Made by a program: the position numbers and the translations under genes. DNA of 64,000 nt from Geosiphon pyriformis (Eukaryota; Glomeromycota; Glomeromycetes; Archaeosporales; Geosiphonaceae), in the NCBI GenBank assembly GCA_016748015.1, contig JAAOMT010000468.1:350998-414997 (forward strand). Direction: 5' to 3'. The notes under the pieces were generated by a model. That model saw only the letters and a program-made list of their open reading frames with translations. It did no database searches and was not told where the DNA came from. This document shows, in pieces, positions 49,109 to 61,935 of the stretch (positions are counted from its first letter, which is position 1; each line of letters begins with the position of its first letter).

Positions 49109-51550
49109 TGAATTCAAACTGACATTACCAAGTCATGATTGATGGTTTCCCTTTCTAAGGGACAATGAACATTTAATACTCTGAGTCATTCTACGAGACA
49201 GATTGGATTATTTTTCTGAGAATTCGTGAGTGGGATTTTAACTTCTGGAGAGCCTCATTGTCGGTTCAAAGCCATATTGGAATAACCTGGAGCAATCTCT
49301 TTAGACTTTTATTAATCTGCGGCATGTAAGGTTTTACATGATGCAGCTCTTAATATGTTGTTCATAATGTAATATTACTTTTTAATCACCTTTCAAATAT
49401 TGAGCATTTTTGGTAATTGCAAGTCCTCAAACCAAAGCAGCGAGTAGATATCGTCATTCAGGATTTGTAATCTGGAAGATGAAAATGATTATAATTTATC
49501 TGATAAGGTTACTCGAGATTCATGATTGATCAGCCACCAATTCTGTAAATAAAAAAGTCGTATTTTTTGTTTTGCTTATATGGGGCGTGCAATTGTGGCT
49601 TTGGTTATTGAAAAGGCATTATCTTCATCTTTTTCGCTGGCTTCCTCCTCAGCACTCTGAATATCATCGCTGTTATCCCGGCTTCACTTTTACCTTTTCG
49701 CCGCGATGCCAATCACACAAGGTACAACCTTGTAAATAAATTCCTTTCAGTCGTGACACCATAATTGGTTACCCGTGACTCTATTCGAGATGAAGGAAGG
49801 AGATTTTTAATTTTTTAATTTTCCAGACTTCTTTTTATTTCACATGTTCATATTGTTGCAGCCCACCATGGGATGTTGTGTGCAATAGCTGACACTTGAG
49901 GCAATTATTCACTTTGATAAAAAAAAGTTTTCTATCTGCTGCATAATTGTGTTTGAATCATTTATCCTCATTAAAGAAATCAAATATTGTGGAAAACTTT
50001 TAAATTATGTGTTCGAAATATGGATTCTATTAAAAGTTTGTTATGAAACATTGTCAAAGTCTTTTCAGAATAAAATTTCTCTTTAAAAAATGCGGAAAAA
50101 ACTTTTTTGAATTCCAAAGTAAAAGAAGCATGATTCAATGAATTGAGGCCCAAAAAGTTTATCATGATGTATTAATTGGATCGACTTTTAATCAAGTTGA
50201 GAAAAATAGTCTTTGATTCTAGGTAAAATATTTCCAAGTAAAGTTGAGGAATATTTTAAAAGAATTAGTGGGCATGTTTTTTAAAAATACATTTCAAATA
50301 AACTAAAATTGTGAAATGGGATTCGAACAAGCTTATAGAGATATGTTCAAATTGTGAAGGTATTATCAGTTTTATAAATCTAAAGTTCTTTTTGCGTGAA
50401 TGAAATTTAACCTATTTTTTGTGAAGAAATAGTCAAAAAAAATAATAATAATAATTTACAATCATAATGAATTGAGTTTGGAAAATATTTACATTGAGAT
50501 TAATTCAAACCAACAGTTTTCTAACTTTTTTTCCTTTTAAAGAGTCATTCAGTTATTGGCTGAAAATTTCCTGTAGATCACTTTTAGACAACGTTACTCG
50601 TCAAAGATTGCTGCCATTGTTCTAGATTGATAGCGGACCCTGTCAAAGAGATAAAAAATAAAGAAATTAATTAAAAATTTTTTTTAGAAATTGCGTAGAA
50701 AAATTAAAAAATTAGTTAATGAAAAACTTTTGATTTATTAAGCTCTTTACTTCTTTCCATAATCTTTTTATGATAATTGGTCATAAAAAAAAATTTGACT
50801 ATAAGAATGTTCATTAAAGGTTGTATTAAAAAAATCTTTTTTTAATTTTCAAAGTAATTGGAATTTTTTGAGTCTAAATATTTCTAATAATATTTCTAAT
50901 ATTAATCAAGCCACCATTGGAAGAAGTAAATTTTTGAAATTAAAAAATGTTTAATTAAAAATCTTAAAAAGATATATATTAACCTCTTTTTATCGTGAAT
51001 CAAAAAACAAAGAGAACCCTCTTTTAATATTCTCTTTTTAAAAGATTTTTTTAATAATAAAGATTTAAATTTCTTTTTTTTAATAATAAAAATGGGGTTT
51101 AATAATAATCTTTTGATATGGTATGGTTAATATAAACCAATAATAGTTAAATAGGCCCAAAATTTAAATCATTATTTGAGTAAGCAAAACTATTCTGTTG
51201 ATCGGGATTAATCATTTTTACCAAACCTCTTCTTTCTTTTTCTTTTTCTTTTTCTTTTTCTTTTTTTAAACGTTCCAACCTTTAATAAAAAAGTTGCTAA
51301 ATTTTACATGATATACTCATATGATCAAAGTAGCGATTGTGTGAAAAAGACTAATTTCTTGCCATGAATAAATAAAAACAACTATAATTGATCTTGATAG
51401 TTTCAATAACTTTGACATTTATTATGACTATGATAACTTTAATGAACACAAATTAATTTATAAAATATTTCTCCAAAAAAATATATTTCAAGTTACAATA
51501 AAAAAAAGAAAATAATGGTTATTTAATTAATTAATTTATTTATTAATTAT
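49109..51550. other. Long intergenic region
   Basis: 3' flanks of CDC45 (plus) and of the Sel1 gene (minus). No ORF with recognisable content. A (TTTTC)n pyrimidine repeat lies at 51233-51266. Nothing else stands out. Confidence 0.5.
51233..51266. repeat. (CTTTTT)n / (TTTTC)n polypyrimidine repeat
   Basis: Six or so tandem units of CTTTTT-type sequence. Confidence 0.8.
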
Positions 51551-53203
51551 TTATTTATTTATTTCTGTTTTAATATAAGTTAAAGAATTTTCAATTTTAC
51601 AAAGTTCAAGATTGGTTTGTGCAATTGTATTTCCCGCCTCCGCTGCTTTTGGGTAAAGTTCAATTGCTTGTTTTAAATCTTTCTTATCTTTCTTTTTTCC
51701 CCACTCATATTGATGAAACCATCCAAGGTTGTTTCCCCATCCATATTGATAACACCATCCAAGGTTGTTTTGTCCATTTATATTTCCTGCATCTGATGCT
51801 CTTAAGTAACATCTAAATCCTTTTTCCATATTTTGCGTTGTCCCGCATCCATTTTGATAACACCATCCAAGATGGTTTTGTGCATTTATATTGCCCCCCT
51901 CTGCTGCTTTTGAGTAGAGTTAGAATGCTTTTTTCTCATTTTTCGTTATTACCAAACCATTTTGATAAAACCATCCAAGATTGCATTGTGCCATTGTATT
52001 TCCCCCCTCTGCTGCTTTTAAATAAAGTATAAATGCTTTTTTCTCATTTTTCGTTATTACCAAACCATTTTGATAAAACCATCCAAGATTGCATTGTGCC
52101 ATTGTATTTCCCCCCTCTGCTGCTTTTAAATAAAGTATAAATGCTTTTTTCTCATTTTTCGTTATTACCAAACCATTTTGATAAAACCATCCAAGATTGC
52201 ATTGTGCCATTGTATTTCCCCCCTCTGCTGCTTTTAAATAAAGTATAAATGCTTTTTTCTCATTTTTCGTTATTACCAAACCATTTTGATAAAACCATCC
52301 AAGATTGCATTGTGCCATTGTATTTCCCCCCTCTGCTGCTTTTAAATAAAGTATAAATGCTTTTTCCATACTTTTCGTTGTTCCCCATCCATTTTGATAA
52401 CACCGTCCAAGGTTGTTTTGTGCACCTGTATTTCCCGTCTCCGCTGCTTTTGAGTAGAGTTCGAATGCTTTTTTCACATTTTTCGTTGTTCCCGATCCAT
52501 TTTGATAACACCATCCAAGATTGCATTGTGCAATTGTATTTCCCCCCTCTGTTGCTTTTGAGTAGAGTTCGAATGCTTTTTCCATATCTTTTGGTGTTCC
52601 CCATCCATTTTGATAACACCTTCCAAGGTTGTTTTGTGCAATTATATTTCCCGCCTTCGCTGCTTCTGAGTAGAGTTTAAATGCATTTCCTCGATTTTGT
52701 GAAGTACAAATTCCCTTAAAGTAACAATGACCTAAAAAGAATTGTCCATTCGGATTTACTGCTTTCTGAAATGTTAAAAATGCTTTTCTTAAACTAGGAA
52801 TAGTTCCAATCCCATGTTCTAAAGAAAAGCCGAGCAAAACATAGTCTATCGGACGCTTTGAATTTTTATTTTCCAAATCATTGAAGAAGTCTTTAGGGTT
52901 TTTCTGATTGTTCTCAAGATAATTTATCACCAATTTAGCAACTTTTGAATATTCGCTAGTTGGAAAAATAGTCAAATTTTTTTCGATTACACCCATTGCT
53001 CCTTCAAACAGCCAGTCGGGAGTTGATGTTGGCTTTTCAATTGATGTTGACTTTTCAATTGATGTTGACTTTTCAATTGATGTTGCCTTTTCAATTGCAT
53101 TTGTTAAGTTTTCAATTGATGTTGACTTTTGAATTGATGTTGCCTTTTCAATTGCATTTGTTAAGTTTTCAAAAATTAAAGACATCATTTTGAAGCAATA
53201 CAA
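51551..53203 (-). pseudogene. Sel1-repeat protein gene with tandem unit amplification and a premature stop
   Basis: Single frame of about 550 codons from MYCFKMMSLIFENL (a second Met, MSLIFENL, is possible) to TEIN-K-stop at 51551, broken by TAA at 51920-51922. The N terminus repeats a unit (ENLTNAIEKATSI..KSTSI). A non-repeat domain follows (DWLFEGAMGVIEKNL ... RPIDYVLLGFSLEHG). Twelve or so Sel1-like repeats of 36 residues come next, each of the form AFELYSKAAEGGNTIAQCNL with W/CYQNG. The stop replaces the Glu of KAFELYSKA (GAA to TAA); more repeats continue in frame after it. Either the protein ends there at 427 residues or the allele is broken. Sel1 proteins are scaffolds and are numerous in Rhizophagus; a specific partner cannot be named. 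Confidence 0.8.
51924..52355 (-). repeat. Four near-identical 108-bp tandem units
   Basis: Units begin at 51924, 52032, 52140 and 52248, each 108 bp and encoding 36 residues (AFILYLKAAEGGNTMAQCNL plus GWFYQNGLVITKNEK). They are identical or nearly so at the DNA level, while the flanking Sel1 repeats have diverged. This indicates recent unequal exchange or gene conversion. Confidence 0.95.
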
Positions 53204-55129
53204 GTGGACTATAAAACTTCAACTATTTTTTAAAGGTAATGAAGGATTTTTAAGTGTTCGTTCTGCTAATAAATAAAAGATTTCAATCTATAATCACATC
53301 CCGAAAAAGGCTAGGACTTAAACGCCAGAAAATAGATGTTTACTTTGTTCGCTTATTTAAATTGCTTAAACCGGATAGAGATCGTCTGGACTTTAAAAGG
53401 ATAAGAAGGCTAACTGCGCTTGTCATTGTTCTTAAAAACTTGATACTCTTAATTAGGGATTGTGGATTTACAGCTCATTGCTAAATTTCTTTACCTGATT
53501 TTTTTCTAAATGCACAAGGTTGTGGGTTGCTGATCATTGCTAAATTTCTTTTTCGCGGAACAATTTAAATGTCATAATCTTGTTCTCTAACAAATAATTT
53601 TTAATAAAATCAAGAATTAAAAAGAATCTAAATATATAAAATTGCAGAATTTAATTTATCCTTTTTTAATTAAACGAAAAATAAAAATAAAACTTTTTTT
53701 TGACATTAAACATTTTAGCAATTATTAATTTAAAGATTCTATTTCAAGTACTATTGAAACAAAAATTTAAATTGTTATTTCAAAATTTTTATTAATTAAT
53801 AACAGAATTAATAATAATAATGATAATAATAATAATAATATATAAAAGATTATGTTTTAATATATAAATGTAAACTAACAAGTCGAATTGGGTCAAGTCT
53901 TGGTCTGACTCAGATTCAACTTGGAAAATTTTCATTTTTAAGAAATCGAGTCAAGTTTAATAATTTATGACCCAACTTGACTCGTTATTTGTCATGTATA
54001 GAAATTTTATTGGTAAAATTTTTATTCTTATTAATAAAATAGTACTAAACTTATTTTATTTTATATCTTAGCTATTAAAAACTTATTAATAAATAGGCTA
54101 AACAAATAATAATTAAAATAATTACTTGCAAAGGCTATATTTAGCTTTTTTATTGCTAAGTTGCTTATAAAAATTCCAAATTCATGCTTTTTTCAGTTAT
54201 AGTAACTATAGTATTTACTTTAATGTTATTATTAACCATATTATTTTTAAGAACAAATATTTTATTCTAATTATCTGTTATTTTTCAAGTTAAAAAAAGC
54301 TAAATTAAGATTTAATCTACTTATATATAAGACTTGATAAGTTAAATTAAGTTATAAAATTTTGATTTATATTAATTTTAAGTCAGAATATTTATAACTT
54401 AAACTTGATTTTTACAAGTCAAGTATTGAGTTAAAAAAAATTGACTTGACTTTTTTGAAGCTCTTATAAACAATTTTTTATAATTATTGATTTAAGAAAA
54501 AAAAACTATTTAATTAATTTATTTTTTTATATCAAAAATTTTAAACTTAGTAAAAATTACAACTTTTTAAAGTTAAATTTAAAAAAAAAAATTACAAAAA
54601 TTTAAATAAATAAAATTATTTTTATTAGTAAAATAAAATACAAATAAAAATTTTTAATTTGTAATTTAATGTAATTTAATATAAATTTAAATAGTTGGTT
54701 TTGTGTAAAAAATACATAAATAGTATTTAATATAAAATATGTATATATATATATATTAAATATTAATAAATATAATATTATGAAATGGTTTTTTTGGTTA
54801 TTTTAATTGCTAATATTCTGTTTTAATTGCAATTAGTCTTTTATAAGTTTTTTAATCTTATTTGTGTAATAATGTTAATATTTATACTAAAAACTTTTTT
54901 TTAATTTTAATTATTGTATATGTTTTTATATACTTCTTTCTAAAAACTAAATTAAAATTTATCTGCTGTTTAGAGTCTTCTTTAAAGCTATTTTTGCAAT
55001 TGTTAATATGTTTTTCTAATTTAAAAACATAAAATATTAATGATTTTTAGCACTTTTTCTAATTTTTACAATAAAGTTTTTATCAATTAGAAACAATATA
55101 AATAATTTTAATCAGAAAATTTTTTTTTT
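53204..55129. other. AT-rich spacer between the Sel1 gene and LINE copy C
   Basis: Holds the Sel1 promoter and an AT desert with an island rich in CAAGTC/GACTTG words (53880-54460). The rest (54480-55129) is AT-only. It may be the far side of decayed LTR-element sequence that LINE copy C entered, but no motif supports that directly. Confidence 0.45.
53880..54460. repeat. Inverted-repeat island, possible MITE
   Basis: The left arm (53880-53985) contains gggtcaagtc and cccaacttgactcg. The right arm (54331-54460) contains aagttaaattaagttataaa and tacaagtcaagtattgag. The reverse complement of the left arm core (gagtcaagttgggtcataaa) matches the right arm with only transitions. Ends and target duplication are not clear, so the element class is open. 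Confidence 0.4.
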
Positions 55130-55166
55130 TCATGTTTTATGAATAAGGTCCAAACACTATCTAGAG

Positions 55167-58100
55167 CTATATATCAAAGAAATGACATAAACTAAGTGTG
55201 TTTAGTACATATAGTTGCGTAGTGTTGTCCTGATTGACCTGAATGGCTGGTCGCGTGTAGAAAAAGCATGATTCAGAATTACCAACACCAGAAAAAAAAA
55301 AACATTGTCTACGAATGCCAAGAGCTTTAGCCACATCAAGTAGTCTAATGACACCAGCCGAGAACCTAAAAGCCGAACCAGAAACCAAGATAGGAACTGA
55401 ACCATCAAGTGGGATGAGATTATTTTTTTCTATGAATGTACGATGCTTAATCCAAACCAACCAAATATTATTCCTAAAAGCAAAACTAAGGGAATGCACA
55501 AACTCAACAATATTCAAATTAGCAATCTTGTGAGATTTGAAAACAGAGACAGTTTCGCAAAGCCATTCACTAAAAACAAACCCTTTAAAGAGAGCCGTAA
55601 ATACAGAGACATCAGAGGCACAAGAAAACAACAATTACAGCATGCAGGAAGAAAAGAGAGACAGGCCAGAAAGCATCTTCTAAGATTTCGAACATGTATC
55701 CAGTATCTGAAAACACATAGAGTCATCAACTTTGCAAGAGAAAGCATGATCTGATGTCTCTACCTTACCACAATATAAGCACAATATGCTGGGGTATCTT
55801 CTATTATATAGGCGTTTACGAACAACAACAGGCAGCCAATGGTGTAATGCCTTCATGAAAAAACTGCGCGCATCTGCTGTGGACTTGCTAGTGTGGCCAG
55901 CGGCCATGTGTGAATCAGGATGCTATACCAGTGAGGAGCAAGACCAATCAACGTCCACGAACAAACTGGCAGACAAAAATTTGGAACCAGAACCAACCTC
56001 CCAATGCACATGACTGATGGAACAAAAAATATCACGAACAAAATGCCTAGAATTGCCAGAAACAGCCCCACCATTTGCCAACAAGAAGCACACATGTAAT
56101 TGAGAAGGAAGGAACCAGCCCGAGTGAGAAGAAGCCCCAGCTATAGCATTAGCACGTTCATTTCCAATCACACCAGAGTGACCTTTTACTTTGTGCCATT
56201 CAATCATCAAATTTTTGCCATGAATAACATTTACAATATGCTGGCATTTGACCCAACAACAATTGTAAAAATCTGGACGCACCAGACCCAATTCCAACTT
56301 GCAAGCATCCAGAGCAGCTTGACTATCAGAAAACAGACAAACAAAACTAGAATGGAAGACACACTCCAGCACCAGTGCAATGACTTACATTCACCAAAGT
56401 AGAAGACAACAGACCTGAAACTTTAACACCCAAACCCAGATCAATGTTACTGAAAAAAACTCCAGCCCCAGCTGCACAATTTACAGTACCAAGGTTTATT
56501 AGAGACCCATCCATATAAACAGAAATACTACTAGAAAAAACTTGAAAAAGCCGATCACGAACCAATACGAAACCAGAAGAGGCAAGAATACTCTGAAGAC
56601 CCACATCAACCAAAGCAGGAAAAAAGGCACAAGGAGAAGACATACCAGACAGGAACTTGACAGAAAGCATAAACCACTCAGGAGTCAGGCCACGAGGGTC
56701 CAACCTCTTCCACCACTTGAATTTATACCAGTCAAACGCGGCACCATGACAATCATGGAGTTGGTCAACAAAGGCAATACCATATCGCTGGAGTAAAGGA
56801 AGGAACCTGACAAATCTAGACTCACCGAGAATGGTAGACATAGGTATCTTACCACAAAGCCGAAATAGACTATCAAAAAAACCACTCAAAGATAAATTGC
56901 AATTGAAAAGAACACAAACAACCTCCACTAAGAAGTTATTCAAAAGGCTGACTTGAACACGAACAAAAACACTCAAAAGATGAACAGGGTGCCAGCACAA
57001 AACTTGTAAGTCATGAAACCTGTGGGAGAATAGGTGACCCAGAATTCTCACTGAGTTCGCAAAACAAATAAGGGAAGCGACTTTACTCTCCGATTGAATC
57101 TGGGCAAAAGATTTCAACCCATAGAATGAAGGGTGATGGATCGTGTCACTAGGAAAATCAAGAGATAATCCAGACTTAGATTTCAAGCTCCTGCGAATCA
57201 AAGCATCCCACTTATTACACACACTGACAGGAACAAAACTAAACTGAGTCCTATAACCAATGATAGAGTGGAAGACAGCTGACACCAAATATAGAAATTG
57301 TTTGTCTGATACGGCTTTTCTTAGAACCAAGTTGAAAAAAAAACGAACATCTGAATGTGCCTTTGCCAGACTGGGCTTTAACAGTCCTTCAGATGACATG
57401 AAAATACCCAGATAACAATGTGATTCGCCTGATTTAGCAATTGAAATAGGGGACCCACTGATGAAAAGAGAAGGTGCACTGGCACGGCTATTAATTGGAA
57501 TGACCACTGTCTTATCATTATTAATAGAAATATCATTGATGTGGAAAAATTCACTAGTCACATCAAGAATGTGTTGAGTGGCAGTCTGACTGCTATCCAC
57601 CCAGATTGTATCGTCCACAAAAGCGCCAGCAGCAAAAAAAGATGACAAACCAGCCTGAGATTCCACATGGCCCATCTTAGCAACGAAATGAGAGTTCAAT
57701 CTGTAACCACACACACTTTCCTGCCTCTTAACTTTGCACAAGAGAGGATTGTAAAATATATGCCAAAAAAGAGGTGAAAACACCTCCTCTTGGTTCAAGC
57801 CATCGTGTACATGATAACCATTCATTAACCCAAAATCAGTCATAACTCAGTTGGTGTGACTATCATGAATATTCCCAAAAAACCTAATAAACCTGCAGCA
57901 CATTTTTATTCTAACCAAACTTTTCTTAAGATGATCCCAACCAACTGAGTCATATGCTTTCCACATGTCTTGTAAAACCAGCCAGAGCTCCCAGTTTTTT
58001 TCAAGAGCATTCTCAATTACCGAACCAATTGCAAAAATGGGAGACTGAATTGTAGTGCCTTTGAGAACTGAAAAATTGTCCCCACAAAGAACGTCAAACT

Positions 58101-59925
58101 TGCTACATGCCAAAGAGATCCTATTAGAAAGAATTTTGGAAAGAATTTTTTGAGCTGTCTCAATTAGAGCAATAGGATGAGTGTTTGTGAGCACACCCTC
58201 CTATTTATAAGGTTTGAGAATCATCAACACCCAGGCTTCCTTCCAAGCACTGGGCACAAACTCATCACAAAGACAAAAATTAATGAGCACCAAGAGCATA
58301 TCAAGTACAGATTTGTTACAGTGCTTCCAAAGTTCATTGGAGATGTTTGAGAGACCAGCAGTCTTTCTGTTAGGTAGGTTAGAGACCACGCCAGACATTT
58401 CATCAAAACTAACACAGCTCATCACATCTGAAAAAGCACTATCAAATATGTAATCCAAAGGCCGATATTGGCAAGACCAATTTCCCAGAATATTAAGAAC
58501 CACTCCACGTTTATGAGTTCACCCGTCCATAATCTCATCTACTTTTTTTTTAACAGGATCAGGTTCCAAATACAGCTCATCACCAACAACCAAATGATCC
58601 AAAACCACCTTGCAGAAAGACTTCTCCAAGACACTTCTAATAGTATGACTCTTGTTAGATTCAAAGCTCTCCATCCTTTTATCAATAGCAGATCTGATTT
58701 GTGAATCTTTAGCACATTTTGATTCCAACAACTTTAAGGCACAATAAGACTTCCTGGCTTTGGACAGAGTTGAACGAATGTCATCAAAAGGAGACCTTGA
58801 GAGAAAAAGAGACCTCACTACAATAGCACTGGCAGAATCAAGTGATTTCCAAGTATCAAGCAGCAATATGAACACATCACAATCAACAAAACGGGAAGCC
58901 TTGACCAACTTGAACATCAAAAGTTCTAACCTATGGAACCTGGACAAATGCTTAGTGAAAATGCCATCATAATCTTTAAACCATTTTTTCCTGAAAACTT
59001 CACTCGCCGAAAAGCTCATTGTTTTCCAAACAGCATCCCACATCACATTCAAATCCAACAGTTCCCTGGCAGCCAAGAAATCATCAGAAAACATGGCAGC
59101 ATTCACTGCTGTGGCCTCTCTGAATCTCAACCACAAGACAACACCAGCATTCTTAAAATTGTACTTCCAATGATCCCTATTGGCCTGCTTGCAAACAGAA
59201 CACAAATGTGTATTCAAGAGACCACCTAAACCAATTGACGCAGAGATGGCATGATGGTCAGTATCAAAGAAATCGGACACATCCAGAACATTATGATCTA
59301 CAATAGCATTGACCAAATTGGGAGACACAAAAAAATAATCAATTGTTTTTGTCACACCCCGGGAATTACTCCATGTTGGAACTTTCACAAACAGACTACT
59401 GACCAAAGAGTTGACCAGATCCAAGCTACCACACTTTCTGAAACTGGTGCTTCTATGCAAACCATCTTCATTGAAATCACCACCTAAGACCACAAAGGAT
59501 GATTCATTTACAGCACTAGTGATCAAAGCATTCACGTCATCGGCCTGAGAAAAGCACACCAAAGCCGACGTGCCAGCATACAGACCCAAAATAGAAACTG
59601 AGAGTTTATTCCTAAAAAGCAACTTGACAGAAATAAGATGACCAGGGACCTCAGAAACTTTGCACATGTGCTTGGCCAGAGAATTGTTTATAACAATCAC
59701 CACCCCAGAACCAAGATGACCAGAATTCAAACCAGAAATAAAGACCCGAACACCATCGAATTTGTTAGCAATCCAAGGCTGAACCTTGTCTTTTAACTTC
59801 GTTTTAATAACAATTGAAACTAAATTGTTCCTATCCCTGTGCCAACGTATAATGTCCTCTTGCTTTGCTAAATTGTTCATTCCCCTGACATTACACGTGG
59901 CTATTTTCCATACTAAATCATTCAT
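55167..59925 (-). pseudogene. LINE copy C ORF2 (APE endonuclease, RT, RNase H, CCHC)
   Basis: Starts MNDLVWKIATCNVRGMNN. Endonuclease: GGDFNEDGLHRS, TKTIDYFFVSPN and DTDHHAIS. Stops follow at 58519-58521 (MDG*THKRG, Trp site), 58201-58203 (PYK*EGV, Trp site) and 57847-57849 (HTN*VMTDFG, Arg site). RT: GLNQEEVFSPLFW and AGAFVDDTIWVDSS. RNase H: YMDGSLINLGTV, then a frameshift near 56390 inside STLVELQ, FSDSQAALDACK and VKGHSGVIGNERAN. The tail cluster CLYCGKVETSDHAFSC is intact (C-x2-C-x7-H-x4-C). Further stops are at 55923 (Trp site), 55680 and 55635. It ends HFFDI at 55167. Confidence 0.88.
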
Positions 59926-61808
59926 TGAGGTACAAAAGAGACTGCAGAACCTGAGCCAGCACACATCTGATCTAACTTTCCCAATACCAAACAAACCGAA
60001 GCTTTGAGAGCTGCCAACTTTGACTCCAAGCACCCCACTTTTGAAGTCAGAATTTTTGAACTACTCAAACCCAAACTTGAGGCACCAGAGGAAACCGAAA
60101 AATGAAAAATAACCACAGAATCAGGTTCATCCAAAACCATATCCGAACCAAATTTCATATCAACCGAACCAGAGGCAACCAAGAGCTGAGAAGAGAAGGC
60201 AAGAGCCAAGGGCACCAAGCTTAAACTGTCAAGTTTGTCAATGATACTAGACACTTTATCCATGAGAAGTTCCAAAGAGCGCTTCAAAAAAGTGAGACGA
60301 GTTTCCAAAATTGAACTAACAGGACCTGCAAGAGACGAGTGACCAACCAAATCTGAGGTGCCAGGAGAAGAGCCAAAACCAGGACCAGAGCCAAAGTAAG
60401 GACTATTAGACGAAGATGCTAAAGAGACAACCTGGGCCCATGACTTGCTGCTAAATGCAGCCAGTCTGGAAATAGGCACACTCTTTTTCGCATATAGCTT
60501 AGCCAACTGGAGGTGGTTCTCATTAGAGACAACCTTTTTAAATGACTTGGAAAGTTTAGGAGAATATAAGATCTCAGCATCACACTCCAAAACAGAATGA
60601 CCATGTTTCCCACACTGTTCACACTGAACCAGGTCCAATCTAGCCCAAGAAAGTTTCACCCCACCAAAAACAGACTCTGTATGAAATGCAGACTCCAAAT
60701 CCTTGTTATTCTTAAAACAAACCACAGCACAACGAACCCTATTACCAGTGTCTAAGGATTGATTTATGACACAAGTTTTCCCACCAGCTCCTGCCAAAAA
60801 ATCACCAAAATCATAAGCCATTGTTCCCACCAGCAAAGTAAACAAAAGTGCCCTATACCAATCTCTAGATGCCCACATCTCACGATCTTTTATAGCTTTG
60901 GCCACTCACACAGAATCTTTTCCAATTAAAAATGACTATTTAGCTACCAACTGATCTGCCTGACTTGATTCGGCAAACTCCACTACAGCCTTCTGCCATA
61001 GCCCAATTAACTGAATTTTGATAGACACAATCTGACCATACTTGGATACTGCAGCGATGATCATCTCTTTTGGCATGTCCATGGGAATTTCTTTTATCAC
61101 CACAGCCTAATCTGAACACACTCCCTGTCTCTTGAGATCAGTGTTTACGATGATCCCATTATCTCCAGCCAATGATGCAGCTTTTTTCATGCTTTCTTTT
61201 GATGTGAATGTAGATCTGATGATCCCTTCAAATTTTGAGAGGGTAGTGGCCCTCCCAAAACCATTGATTTTTGAGAAAATTTTTCTTATGAGCTGAGTCT
61301 TCGCTATTACTGATTTGTCTTTCACATTTGATATATTAATATCCAAAGTGAATAATTTCTTAACTGCTATTTCAACTTGAGTCTTAATAATTTTAGGGTC
61401 TAACCAAATCCTGTCCAGAGAGATACCAAGAGGAGGAAGGAGGGGACCACTATTATCATTGTCCATGTTGTAATCCAAAAAACTAAGAGGGAAACCGCAG
61501 TCCAAATTATTCTTAACCCTCTTTGCCTTAGGAGTCATTGCAGCCAAGCCGAGAAGAGAACCACCACCACTACCAGCCAATATGTTACCAGCAACACTGT
61601 CACCAGAATCACTTTCCATATCTGAGTATTGACTTTCTTCAGAACGAGGTTTGGCCAAAGCAGCTTCTTTCTTATTACCAGACTGATTCATATGGCAAAG
61701 GGAAACTCTTTTCTTTTGAGAGGAAGGGCCACCAGTAAAACCAGAAAAAGCACCAACAGGAGCTTTCTTATCCAACATACTACTGCCGGGAGCAGCTTCC
61801 AGGTCCAC
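59922..61808 (-). pseudogene. LINE copy C ORF1 (RRM-like, CCHC)
   Basis: Starts MDLEAAPGSSMLDKK. A Ser/Gly leader is followed by IFSKINGFGRATTLSKF, the RRM-like segment (VVIKEIPMDMPKEMI, KIQLIGLWQKAVVEF) and a CCHC knuckle (CEQCGKHGHSVLEC). A heptad region (LETRLTFLKRSLELLMDKV) and the final FVPQ-TGA come last. Stops: TAG just after GVCSD (near 61108), TAG in AK*SFLIG (near 60938) and TGA after GKDSV (near 60906). In the other copies these sites hold Gln/Arg, Trp and His. Confidence 0.8.
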
Positions 61809-61935
61809 AACAAATAGATTATTTGTAAGAAAAATAGTGAAATATAGCTAGTAGAAAAAACAAAAAACAAAGAAATTACTTTCAAAAACATGCTCAATGG
61901 GGAATTTAAGATGTAGGAGAGAAAGAAGTTTTGAA

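Larger units (their letters stand above)
55130..61935 (-). mobile_element. LINE copy C: full-length, decayed non-LTR retrotransposon
   Basis: Minus-strand element of about 6.8 kb. The 5' end near 61935 has the acttctttctctcc leader shared with copy A. The 3' end has the family terminus (tagatagtgtttggacctta at 55155-55174, read on the minus strand) and an A-run (55125-55131). ORF1 and ORF2 overlap by ATGA at 59922-59925. It is the most complete source for reading the family consensus, because its Trp and Arg codons are often kept where B has stops. Confidence 0.9.

Noticed and set aside
52260-52619. Repeat-rich frames overlapping the Sel1 gene on both strands
   Set aside because: They repeat with the same 108-bp period as the true frame and are shadows of it.
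53254-53484. 76-codon Arg/Leu-rich plus-strand ORF upstream of the Sel1 gene
   Set aside because: No domain, not supported by a neighbour, and within the expected promoter of the minus-strand gene.
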